64,000 nucleotides of DNA from G963704535 sp963704535 (lineage in GTDB: Bacteria; Chloroflexota; Chloroflexia; Chloroflexales; Roseiflexaceae). Of the stretch, positions 25,738-34,151 are shown piece by piece (positions within the stretch are counted from its first letter, which is position 1; every line of letters begins with the position of its first letter). Both the position numbers and the translations under genes were made by a program. The notes under the pieces are model-generated. The model was not told the DNA's origin. It searched no databases and saw nothing but the letters and a program-made list of their open reading frames with translations. The stretch spans positions 7,068,001-7,132,000 of the forward strand of contig OY969916.1 in assembly GCA_963704535.1 (NCBI GenBank). Direction: 5' to 3'.

Positions 25738-28158
25738 CTACGAGCAGCGGTCGCCCAGGTGGCGGCGCATCCACAGGGTATCGGCGGCATCGATCTGTGC
25801 ATCAGCCGTCATATCTAAGAAAGGCTGGTACTCTTGCTGGCCGAGGCGCTGGCCCCAGGCGGCCTCAACTAGGGCTAGGTCGTCGGCGCCAATGGATCCA
25901 TCTAGCCCAACATCGCCTTGGAGGGTTGCTGTGAGCGTGAGCGTGCCCGGCGTGAGCGAGTTGTTCCCAGCGTTATCTATGACAGCGATGCTAAAGGTGA
26001 TCGGCCGGCAAGGCAGTGACAATGCGACTGCGTGCGTGAGTTCGGTAGTATTGGCGATAATGTCGGTGAACGGGCCGCCGCCGACGGACTGCCTCAGCGT
26101 GTAATTACGCACGCCCGAGACGATCGTCCCACTATCGTCGCCGCGCCAGTTGAGCACCGCGCTTGATCCATAGGGGACATATCCTGGTGCGGGTGCGGTA
26201 AAGGCAGCGGTAGGCGGAGTGCAATCTTGCTGCGCCACATACGCCGAGGGAACAGCTACATTGGGATCAAGCAGCCCACCGCACGACAGCAATCGGATGC
26301 TGCCGTTACCGCCATTGCCGCCGCCGCCGCCGGAAGGCCGGCCATTGCTACTGGGCACGCTTGCTCCGCCCTGCCCGCCTACTGCCGTGATAGGACTGCC
26401 GGCCGTAGTCAGCGCGAGCGTGACAATCGTGATACCTCCCCCCGCGCCGCCGCCACCCGCGCCCGCCGATGGCGAAGCCGGGCTCTGGCCGTCGGCGCCG
26501 TGTGCTTGGAGTGTCCCTTCCAACGTGATCTGCGGCGAATACAGCAGCATCACACCACCACCGATCCCGCCAAGACCGTTCCTTCCCTCGCAGCACACCC
26601 AATCTCCGCCCCCGGACCCGCCGCCTGAGCCGGGCACGAAGAGCGGTTGCTCCGGGAGCGCGTACGGCTCCCCGCCGTTGCCGCCGATCGCGCCACTTCC
26701 GGCGTTTTGGCCGGCAGACCCTGCGGTGCCATGCCCACCGCCGCCGCCACCGGCTGCGGCGACGGCGTTGCTCCCGCTATAGTTTCCCTGACCGCCACCA
26801 CCGCCGCCCCGATTCGCACTTATCAGATCGAAGCCAGGCCCGTTCATGTGCAAGCTTTCGCCGGCTGTTCCGGGCGCATTTTCGTGTGCTGTGATACCAC
26901 CTATAAATCCGGTGCCGCTGACATCGATCGTCCCGGCGCTACCAACTCGGATTTCTTGCTGGGCTCTGAAGGCCAGGATACCGCCGGTCCAGCCATCCCA
27001 GGGATGCACGGTCAAGCGTCCCTGCACATCTACCAGGGTATAGTGTGCCACCCGTACGATCTGCGTGGCATTGTTTGCCCGGACCCGGATCGACCAGGCC
27101 CGGTTATCGCCGATCGCATTGTCGCCCAGGAAAGGATCACTTTGTGTAAATAGGTCCAGGCCGCTCTGTGCGCGCCAGACAGTATTAGGGTAGAGCATCA
27201 CCCTGTAGTCGCCGTCGATCCGGAGCGATGATGGCGAGGGGACATTGTTCGCCTGGCTCCAACCAACGAAGTTATCGCGTAAGAAACCATCGTCCATGGT
27301 GGGCTGAAAGGTCTCGCAGCGGCCACCATAGTTCGGGTCCTGGCACACGGTCCCGCCGCCAAGGTAAGGGCGCGGCGTATAGGTGTTTTGGAGCGGTTGC
27401 TTGAGTGTCACCTGCCCATCGGGGGTGATGCTCTCGATGATACCAGTCTCATTCTTCCCGGCGCCATCGCCCTGCATTTGAATGAGCAGCAGTTCGTCAC
27501 CCACCTTGAAGCCGAGCGGCTGGGTGCGAATCGTGACACCGTAGGTCAGGAAATTGCCGGCGACGGTGGTGTCGTTGAACGCGAGGTAGAGGCGCCCACT
27601 CTGCGGAGCGGTGTTCTGGTATTGGCTGCCGATCAAGAATCCGGTGTTTGGGCCGATTCGCGCGACGATGCTATAGCGAGGTAGACCAGGGACCAGGAAA
27701 CTGCCGTCGGCGATCCCTTCTCCATTCGGCCCACGATAACAATTCTGGTCTTCGTGCCAATCGGGGCAGCCGGTACCCACCACATCCACCGCAAACCACT
27801 GGCCCGCTTGCAGATCGATTCCTGAATCCTGCCAATCTCCCGATCCAAACGGAAAAAACCGCGACGTGGTCATCGCCATATTGAATGTTCGCTGCCCAGC
27901 CTGGATTGGGGTGAGGAGCGCTGCGCGGGCCTCATCGCCATATACGGTCTGCCCGGCCGGCACGACCATCTCCGCATCGGCTCCACCCCCGAATGGCCCC
28001 ATCACAGCCGGATCGGGCTGCTGCCGGCGGTCAATAGCAGCAGGATCGGCCTTGGTTGTTGCGCTGATGGTATTGTGCGCCAGGCGAGGCAAGGCGCTAA
28101 CAATGAGCACAACCAGGCCGAAGATGGTAACAAGGGATAGTATACGTCTGTAAGGCAT
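25738..28158 (-). CDS. Secreted Gly-rich protein with C-terminal dockerin-like repeats
   Basis: 806 residues. ATG 28158 follows GAGGAGGAAG, and the N-terminus is a signal peptide or anchor (R-R-I-L-S-L-V-T-I-F-G-L-V-V-L-I-V). The middle is beta-rich with long Gly-rich turns (G-G-G-G-G-G-Q-G-N-Y), like surface proteins with parallel beta-helix or Gly-loop structure. The last 60 residues hold two EF-hand-like calcium loops, D-V-G-L-D-G-S-I-G-A-D-D and D-M-T-A-D-A-Q-I-D-A-A-D, the layout of a type I dockerin. An extracellular scaffold or attachment role is inferred. The next gene (C25-like peptidase) starts 20 bases downstream and is probably co-expressed. Confidence 0.78.
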   Translation of the reverse strand: MPYRRILSLVTIFGLVVLIVSALPRLAHNTISATTKADPAAIDRRQQPDPAVMGPFGGGADAEMVVPAGQTVYGDEARAALLTPIQAGQRTFNMAMTTSRFFPFGSGDWQDSGIDLQAGQWFAVDVVGTGCPDWHEDQNCYRGPNGEGIADGSFLVPGLPRYSIVARIGPNTGFLIGSQYQNTAPQSGRLYLAFNDTTVAGNFLTYGVTIRTQPLGFKVGDELLLIQMQGDGAGKNETGIIESITPDGQVTLKQPLQNTYTPRPYLGGGTVCQDPNYGGRCETFQPTMDDGFLRDNFVGWSQANNVPSPSSLRIDGDYRVMLYPNTVWRAQSGLDLFTQSDPFLGDNAIGDNRAWSIRVRANNATQIVRVAHYTLVDVQGRLTVHPWDGWTGGILAFRAQQEIRVGSAGTIDVSGTGFIGGITAHENAPGTAGESLHMNGPGFDLISANRGGGGGGQGNYSGSNAVAAAGGGGGGHGTAGSAGQNAGSGAIGGNGGEPYALPEQPLFVPGSGGGSGGGDWVCCEGRNGLGGIGGGVMLLYSPQITLEGTLQAHGADGQSPASPSAGAGGGGAGGGITIVTLALTTAGSPITAVGGQGGASVPSSNGRPSGGGGGNGGNGSIRLLSCGGLLDPNVAVPSAYVAQQDCTPPTAAFTAPAPGYVPYGSSAVLNWRGDDSGTIVSGVRNYTLRQSVGGGPFTDIIANTTELTHAVALSLPCRPITFSIAVIDNAGNNSLTPGTLTLTATLQGDVGLDGSIGADDLALVEAAWGQRLGQQEYQPFLDMTADAQIDAADTLWMRRHLGDRCS

Positions 28159-28483
28159 ACTTCCTCCTCTATGTGCTATGATGACCTGTCAGACTCCCAT
28201 GCCCGCGGGCACAACTGCGGATGAACATGTGGGTGGGGTTATTCTTGAGGGGCGACCCCTCAAACTCCCCCTTTTTCATGTGAGCAACGGTTCGTTAGCC
28301 GGGCAACGGCCCGAAATGTGAACTGAGGAGTGATCGTTTCACTCACAGATAAAGACGAAACCTATTACATGCGCGCCTGGAAGGAAAAAGGGCCTGGCGG
28401 AAGAGTGTGGGTATAGAGCTGTGGACGGAGGTTTGGCGGAGCTAGCCCACCAAACCTACCGTCTTTCTCGGATTGTAAGGGTA
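28159..28483. repeat. Intergenic region with two hairpin repeats
   Basis: A hairpin-core copy lies at about 28222-28283 (ACATGTGGGTGGGGTTATTC...CCCCTTTTTCATGTG, with outer ACATG/CATGT arms). A second, unrelated hairpin lies at about 28424-28462 (GGAGGTTTGG pairing with CCAAACCT). The promoter of the dockerin-like gene should lie here, but no clear hexamers were found. Confidence 0.65.
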
Positions 28484-29549
28484 TTATGGGCCATCAGCCA
28501 ATAAAATCGGGCGAGGGAGTGAATGTGGCACGCCGGTGAGGAAAAAGGGCGCCCAAAATGCCGGATGCTCTAATCTCACCTTACTCGTGTCACAGCGTAC
28601 TGCGTTCTGCGCTATTTGTAGCGCTTCCGCGCGGCTATACCCATCACGCAAATGTTTGTAGAATGTGGCCATGAGGGATTGTGTTGCGACATCATCGACC
28701 GGCCACATACTCGCCAGCACGGAACTGGCGCCCGCAACCAGGCTAGCGCTGACCAATCCTTGAAGTCCTGGGCCATGTAGCCCTGTGTCGCAGGCGCTTA
28801 ACGTTATCAATTCAGCCGATAGGCGCTGGCCGTAGATATCATGCGCGTAGAGATTCGCGAGTGGCCCGAGCAATAGGTGGGCAAACAGCGGATGCGCGTT
28901 GACCGGGAAGGCCCCGTGACACGCGAGGTGGATGACGCGCGCATCACACATAGCGGCGAGGGTATCGGGTATTGAGAGCGGCCCATGGAGCGGCGTGGTA
29001 TGCAGCAAGGCGCCAATGGTATGCAGTTCTTCGATGGCGTTTGGGAGCTTGTTGGGTTCGACCCCCTCCCAGCCGGCCACCAGTAGCCCTTCTCCTACTG
29101 AGCGCGCCGCCTCGCGCTGCTGACAGTGATGCAGCACGCTGGCGCTCGGGGCGTAGCTGACCGTATGGCTTTCGATCAGATATTGCCGGCAATTCCAGGC
29201 AGCGTGGAGCGGCAGGATCGGCAACTGCTCGTCGGGTATGAAGATCAGGCGAGTATGGGCAGCCAGCAGATCTTCGAAGGGGCTCAACAAGTACTTGTAG
29301 AGTACCGCGAGCAAATCCTGTGCATCCTCCAGGGTCGAGGCAGTCGGGCTGCTGATCTGAACCATCTCCCATAGCTTTAGAAAGTCCGCGAGGGGTTGTG
29401 ATGTGGCCCCTCGACGCGCCCGTTCTAGCCGGCCCGATATTCGCTCTACCCGTGGTGGGCCGGAAGCTGTCAATGCTACACCCCAGAGTTCGCGCTGCTT
29501 GCTCCCTGGCTTACTCGTACAGAGGTAGGCAATGATCGCTGTCGTCGAG
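28484..29549 (-). CDS. CHAT-domain caspase-like protease (C-terminal half of a split TPR-CHAT gene)
   Basis: The CHAT fold is complete: F-I-P-D-E-Q-L-P-I-L-P-L-H-A, then catalytic His in H-L-A-C-H-G-A-F (codon 28916-28918), Cys in T-L-S-A-C-D-T-G-L (codon 28790-28792), and S-M-W-P-V-D-D-V-A-T near the end. CHAT proteases of clan CD cleave protein targets when an associated sensor is triggered. The frame stays open upstream to 29761, but there it only overlaps the TPR gene in a frame with no family features. I therefore place the meaningful start at the frame junction near 29536-29549, where the TPR frame (L-E-L-D-D-S) and this frame (A-I-I-A-Y-L) join into a normal CHAT linker. It is either a true frameshift, a programmed one, or a sequence error. 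Confidence 0.85.
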
Positions 29550-31391
29550 TTCAAGCAAATCCTGGATGGCCTCAAGATCAGCCACCTGCCCGCGCATCCA
29601 GGTTGCTTCATCGCTGCCGGCGGCAGAGAGAGCATCCAAGGCCACCTGATAGGCCCGTTCGGCCTCTTCAAGCTCGCGCTGCGGTTCCGCGCTCTCTGCG
29701 CGTGGGCCGGCCCGCAGCGTATTTGTGCTCGTCTGCGCGCTGCGTGCATAGGCGCGCTCAAGCGCCGCGCGAAGCGGGCGCAGGGCCGCTAGCTGCGGAT
29801 CATCACGATTGAGCAGTGATTGTAGACCGCTATTTGTCAGTTCATCAAGGAGTACCTGTGCCCGCGCACGCTCGCTCAGCATGAAAGCTTGCGCCGGATC
29901 GACCGCTACGCGGAGTTCAAAAGCTCGCTCGTAGGGGTGGCGGCGTGTCGCCATAAAGTGGACGCTCTGTGGACTTAGCCGCAGATGTCCGCGCATTCGC
30001 TCGAGCGCTGTGATGGCATTGATATAGGCATCGTAGGCGTCGTCAGGTTGCTTCTCGCCTTCTAATCGCTCGCCGAGCCGCGTGAACACAGACGCACAGG
30101 TGACGGTGTCACCGAATGATTCAAGCTGCTTGACTACATCGCGCAACTGGTTGAGATCGGTACCTGGATTATAGAGTACTTCGATAACATCGAGATCGAG
30201 CAATCGGCGTGGCGCCTCAATGTGGGCCAGGGACAGGCGGGCCTGGCCCAGGGCGTCGCGTGCTATCTGCTCTAACCCGGCAGCATAAGCGAGCCGCGCG
30301 CGCTCAGTCGCGATGAGGGCTGGGGCAAGCTGGGCTTCGATGGCCGCAAAGCAGTTTGCGGCCTCATCGAGCAAGCTCAATGCGGAATGAAGATCAGTAT
30401 CTTGAAGGAGAGCCATGAAGAATGCAGCGTATCCTTGATCATACGCACTCTCCTGTTCCTCGGCATGCTTCCGCGCGCGGTCTAGCCAACGCCGTCCCGC
30501 AGCATGATCGCCCAGAAGCAGCGCCTGATAGCCCCGGTACAGCCACACCTGCAACAAATCAATGATATCATCGTCTTGAACGTACGTCTCGGCCTGAGCA
30601 AGCGCGCGATGTGCATCGGTATGGCGCCCCAAGCGCAGCGCCAGGATTGCGCGGTTGAGGTGCAGCTGAAAATGCGCCTCCCATGCGCTTGGCGGGGCCG
30701 GCTCAGGCAATTGGTCCAGATAAAGAGAGGCCTGTTGGTAGGCTGCCGCCGCCGCTTCAAAGTCATCAAACTGCTCCTCCAGCAGGCTTCCCAGGCTGAT
30801 CTGCCTATTGGCGCGTGCAAGCGTGACATCAGGTTTTACGGTGTCCAAGGCGGCAAAGCAAGCGCCGGCCGTCTCATAAGCCATACGTGCCTGCTTGGGG
30901 TCCTGTTGGTTGGTAAGGATGGCAGCGATTGTTAGCCAGCACTTCCCATGTTCAAAGTTATATCCCTGCTCGGCAAAAAAACCGGCCGCCGCGTGGGCTT
31001 CGTCCAACGCGATACTATGCTTGCCAACAAAGTAGAGCGAGTCGGCCAGGGATGCCTGGGCGCGGGCGGCGCCATATGGGTCTTCGGCCAGGATGTATGC
31101 ATCCCTCGCAATGCCGAGTAGGGGACTGCTTAATTCCTTGTCACCGTTGGCATTCAGTAAGCGGCCGTGGGCGTGTATACTTATGGCGATAGCCAAAGGC
31201 GCTATCTCGGCTGCCGCACGCATGGTTTGCCAAACCCCCTCATGAGTGCGCGCTGCGTCACGCAACTCGACGAGCTTCGCACGCTGCGCCGGATACCGAA
31301 TCAGCACCTCATCAAGCAATGCCCGCACCGCCGCCAGCTCGTTGAGATCCAAGAGTTCCAAGACCTGGTGTGCCAGCTTCTCCGCGTCCAT
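29511..31391 (-). CDS. TPR-repeat protein, N-terminal half of a TPR-CHAT protein
   Basis: 626 residues, almost entirely helical, with repeated A/L-rich TPR pairs such as A-R-A-Q-A-S-L-A-D-S-L-Y and L-Y-R-G-Y-Q-A-L-L-L-G-D-H-A-A-G-R-R-W-L. TPR arrays on CHAT proteins bind partner proteins and gate the protease. ATG 31391 follows GGAGGTATAAAC, and the stop of the zinc-finger gene lies inside that leader, so the two are coupled. The C-terminus ends abruptly in L-E-L-D-D-S-D-H-C-L-P-L-Y-E at the point where the CHAT frame takes over. The restored protein would be about 965 residues. Confidence 0.85.
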   Translation of the reverse strand: MDAEKLAHQVLELLDLNELAAVRALLDEVLIRYPAQRAKLVELRDAARTHEGVWQTMRAAAEIAPLAIAISIHAHGRLLNANGDKELSSPLLGIARDAYILAEDPYGAARAQASLADSLYFVGKHSIALDEAHAAAGFFAEQGYNFEHGKCWLTIAAILTNQQDPKQARMAYETAGACFAALDTVKPDVTLARANRQISLGSLLEEQFDDFEAAAAAYQQASLYLDQLPEPAPPSAWEAHFQLHLNRAILALRLGRHTDAHRALAQAETYVQDDDIIDLLQVWLYRGYQALLLGDHAAGRRWLDRARKHAEEQESAYDQGYAAFFMALLQDTDLHSALSLLDEAANCFAAIEAQLAPALIATERARLAYAAGLEQIARDALGQARLSLAHIEAPRRLLDLDVIEVLYNPGTDLNQLRDVVKQLESFGDTVTCASVFTRLGERLEGEKQPDDAYDAYINAITALERMRGHLRLSPQSVHFMATRRHPYERAFELRVAVDPAQAFMLSERARAQVLLDELTNSGLQSLLNRDDPQLAALRPLRAALERAYARSAQTSTNTLRAGPRAESAEPQRELEEAERAYQVALDALSAAGSDEATWMRGQVADLEAIQDLLELDDSDHCLPLYE

Positions 31392-31393
31392 GT

Positions 31394-32128
31394 TTATACC
31401 TCCTGCCAGTCTTTCTCTCCAAGCATAACCACCGGCACTTCCCCCGCAGGCAGATCGAGAGTCAATACGTAGATGCCACGCCGTAACGGAGCGAAGGAGG
31501 TATTGCCAAACTCCTCCAGGACGGTTTCTGCTTGCAACACCGTATCAAACTCTGTTTGATCCACAACCGTATATAAGCGCGCAATACGTCCGCGCAGTGC
31601 GCGTTGCGGCGGGGTGAAGTAGCCGGTCAGGATAGCATCGTCTCCGTCGAGAACCGGCCGGAGGTGCAACTGTACATCTGCCCCCAACGCCGGAACACGA
31701 ACCGCAAGCTGCGACAGTTCCCCACGCTGCCGCCGAGCACCGGCGAGTTGTCGCAGCAAAGGCCTCCATCCCTTAGGGTCTGACTCAGGCTGAACCGCTG
31801 GCTCTGGTGGGGGCGGCAAGAGTTGCAGATCCGGTTTTTTAGTGGGGAGCGGCAAGAGTTGCAGATCCGGTTCTTCAGTGGGGAGCGCATCCTTACCGTA
31901 GTCGGCCATGATCTGTCGTAGCGACAGATACTCCGCGCGGCAATCCGGGCACACCTGGAGGTGACGGGCAATCGCAGGGTAGGCTTGCTCAACATGTTCG
32001 CCACCCTGTTCTAGTTCGATATAGAAGGCTAAATTCGCCTGAGTTTCATCACAGAAAGCTTCATCCTGCTCGGTTGCTCCAGTCAAACTGATAGCTGCCA
32101 GGATGCGATCGCGCTGTTGGTTATCCAT
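31394..32128 (-). CDS. Zinc-finger (H-x3-C-x2-C) putative anti-sigma protein
   Basis: 244 residues. H56-L-Q-V-C60-P-D-C63 is the metal-binding signature of zf-HC2-type anti-sigma factors. A duplicated P-D-L-Q-L-L-P linker and a C-terminal beta-rich domain (about 120-244) follow; that domain has no recognised family and no TM segment, so the protein looks soluble. ATG 32128 follows CAGGAGGAAG. It lies between a sigma-like gene and the TPR-CHAT gene, and a role in holding the sigma factor inactive is inferred from that order. The long linker between zinc finger and C-terminal domain is a plausible protease target. Confidence 0.7.
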   Translation of the reverse strand: MDNQQRDRILAAISLTGATEQDEAFCDETQANLAFYIELEQGGEHVEQAYPAIARHLQVCPDCRAEYLSLRQIMADYGKDALPTEEPDLQLLPLPTKKPDLQLLPPPPEPAVQPESDPKGWRPLLRQLAGARRQRGELSQLAVRVPALGADVQLHLRPVLDGDDAILTGYFTPPQRALRGRIARLYTVVDQTEFDTVLQAETVLEEFGNTSFAPLRRGIYVLTLDLPAGEVPVVMLGEKDWQEV

Positions 32129-32163
32129 GTGTAACTTCCTCCTGCCTATGTAAACGCTGTACT

Positions 32164-33357
32164 TTACGTGCTTTTGAGCGGGTTTTGCCCCAATCGTTCC
32201 ATACAATCTCTGACCTTAGCACGTATTCTGTACCAACGCACGCTAATTGTATTTTGCCGCGTTGCAGGACGGAGTTGCTTCGCGATCCATGCTGGGCCTT
32301 TGCGCTCCGCGTACCATTGGGCGATCTGCTGATCCTCTTGCGTACACCGTTTCATGCACTGATCTAATGCTGCGTACAGTGCCACTCTTGCGGGATCAGT
32401 TGTATCATTGGAGCCAACGTCGAAAGATGCCCGATATTCCGTATTTTCGTCAATTGGGTCGCTGAACTGTGAGCGCTCTGTGTAGATGACGCGCTTGATG
32501 TTGTAACAGTGGTTGCTTGTCGCAACTATCACATAGCGTTCGAATGAGCGATTAACCTTGAAATCTCGCTGATCGACCCATTCAACAAGCTTGACCCAGA
32601 TCTCCGAAGCCGCATCCGAAGGTTCCTGTCCATTCCAATTCTGTAAACATCGTTTTGCAACGGAAAGGCAAATGTGGTAGAGATCGGTGCATATTTGTGG
32701 TTCGCGTGCTCGGAGCGATACGATCCAATCATCATTGCTCCGGTCGGGAAAATATTGTGCCATGTGCGAACTCCTGCCATACGTAGACCGCTGGTGTTCG
32801 AAGGACGGATGGTTGGTCGATTCGGGTTGTTCGGTTCTGGTCAGTAGCGTATCGGTATCCAGAAATGCGATCCTTAGAATACTAAGCTGCTGGAGCCCGA
32901 TTGCGCCCTGCTCGAATAACGAGACTAGATGCCTGGCAGCATACTCTGGCAGCTCCAGGGTGATTTTCACACTGCCACATTCAGTGTTGAGGATACGGAT
33001 CTGATCTCGCGTAGTATTGGTCATTTGCGTCAATATTCCGATAAGGCGGTCCTGCTCAACCGTATCGAACTGCTTAATATCTCCTTCCACTACTACGGTT
33101 ATCTTAACAAACTGTGGTTCATCATCGGGCAGATTCTCAACGCTCTGACCCCAAGTGCATAGCTGATCTTTGATACGTCGAATATTATTGCGCTGGTCGC
33201 AGATGTCATTGATGAGACTCAACGGAGCATTTATGTAGCCGCCTTTGAGTGCCTGCTGACAAAGTAAATGTGCCAGGTTACTGCGATAAATTTTTAGTTG
33301 AATCCGCTTGTTGTCGATATCGTCTTGCTCAGGCATAGGTGCGCTCGCTTTATACAT
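32164..33357 (-). CDS. Sigma-70-like regulator with N-terminal helical effector-associated-type region
   Basis: 397 residues. The N-terminal 70 residues form a helical module (L-A-H-L-L-C-Q-Q-A-L, then L-I-N-D-I-C-D-Q-R-N-N-I-R-R-I) like the small adaptor modules found beside CHAT, TIR and NACHT proteins. Residues 80-175 form an alpha/beta segment (V-K-I-T-V-V-V-E-G-D, I-R-I-L-N, G-S-V-K-I-T-L-E-L-P) also common in conflict proteins. The C-terminal half resembles ECF sigma factors: D-A-A-S-E-I-W-V-K-L-V-E-W in region 2 and a helix-turn-helix-like end. The start is uncertain (ATG 33357 or 33336; neither has a strong ribosome-binding site). GC content is visibly lower than in the flanking genes. 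Confidence 0.65.
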   Translation of the reverse strand: MYKASAPMPEQDDIDNKRIQLKIYRSNLAHLLCQQALKGGYINAPLSLINDICDQRNNIRRIKDQLCTWGQSVENLPDDEPQFVKITVVVEGDIKQFDTVEQDRLIGILTQMTNTTRDQIRILNTECGSVKITLELPEYAARHLVSLFEQGAIGLQQLSILRIAFLDTDTLLTRTEQPESTNHPSFEHQRSTYGRSSHMAQYFPDRSNDDWIVSLRAREPQICTDLYHICLSVAKRCLQNWNGQEPSDAASEIWVKLVEWVDQRDFKVNRSFERYVIVATSNHCYNIKRVIYTERSQFSDPIDENTEYRASFDVGSNDTTDPARVALYAALDQCMKRCTQEDQQIAQWYAERKGPAWIAKQLRPATRQNTISVRWYRIRAKVRDCMERLGQNPLKST

Positions 33358-34111
33358 TCACAAACGTAGTGATCTGCCGATGCTCGACCGGGTATCTACG
33401 GATATTGGCTAACGCCTTGCTTGCCTTTTGGCTGATCAACTCACTACGTTTTCTTGTCTATATTAGTAGACGATTGATATTACAGGGGATACTGGCAGCT
33501 CTCCTCTTTTCTCTCGGAGTGAATTGCGCTGCCCTATACCTCGTTCAGTATCTGTGGTGTGGTAGATATTAGAACTGTGTTTACAAAGAGAAACGGAACT
33601 ATGAAATATAGTAGATTCGCTTTGGGGAGGTGTAAATATCTTTATTACAAAATGTTAAGTTAACTGCGTATTGATAAGCGTATTGTCTTATGCGTAAAAA
33701 CCATCCGTCGACCAACTTAAATCTTTAGAACATTTCTGAAAAACTCGTGAATCGCTCACAATCTATGGTGTGACAGGGGTCTTTTTGAAAGATCCGAAGA
33801 GATGGCAAGCGGATATTGCCACCTGCTTTCCCGGCGTGGCAATATATCGCCTACTATTTCTATAAATGAATCGATGATGGATAATGAAGCGTTCGAACAC
33901 AGTATTGCAGTTGGCACATTGAGAGGCGCTGTTGGACTGAGGCAGGCTGGATTCAATCAGAGATATCCGTATAATCAGAGGTTTGTTTTGCGCGTGGCGC
34001 ATGGGCCTACAATCGCAGGGATGTTCGCCGGGCGTGCTGGGCTCGGAGTTGCGCGGGGATTATAATCTGGGGCTGCGAGCCAGAGGGTCAGAAGGCAGGT
34101 ATTGCCCCATA
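33358..34111. other. AT-rich divergent intergenic region
   Basis: About 750 bases between divergent genes, clearly richer in A+T than the rest of the window, especially 33570-33760. It should hold the promoters of the CHAT cassette. Two open frames on + (77 residues at 33339-33572 and 87 residues at 33802-34065) lack good ribosome-binding sites and known features, so they are not called. Confidence 0.5.
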
Positions 34112-34120
34112 TGCTATAAT
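34112..34120 (+). promoter_or_regulatory. Extended -10 promoter
   Basis: TGCTATAAT at 34112-34120 is a perfect extended -10 element, 31 bases before ATG 34152. No good -35 box lies at the usual distance, as expected for extended -10 promoters. Confidence 0.6.
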
Positions 34121-34151
34121 ACCAGCACACTTGTGTTACCGAGAGAATGTG

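Noticed and set aside
29550..29761. CHAT gene starting at 29761
   Set aside because: This upstream part only overlaps the TPR gene in a frame rich in Arg/Pro with no family similarity; it is a by-product of the open frame.
33339..33572. 77-residue hydrophobic open frame on +
   Set aside because: Overlaps the start of the sigma-like gene on the opposite strand and has no ribosome-binding site; hydrophobicity may follow from AT-rich DNA.
33802..34065. 87-residue open frame on +
   Set aside because: No ribosome-binding site, no recognisable domain, and it lies in AT-rich promoter DNA between divergent genes.
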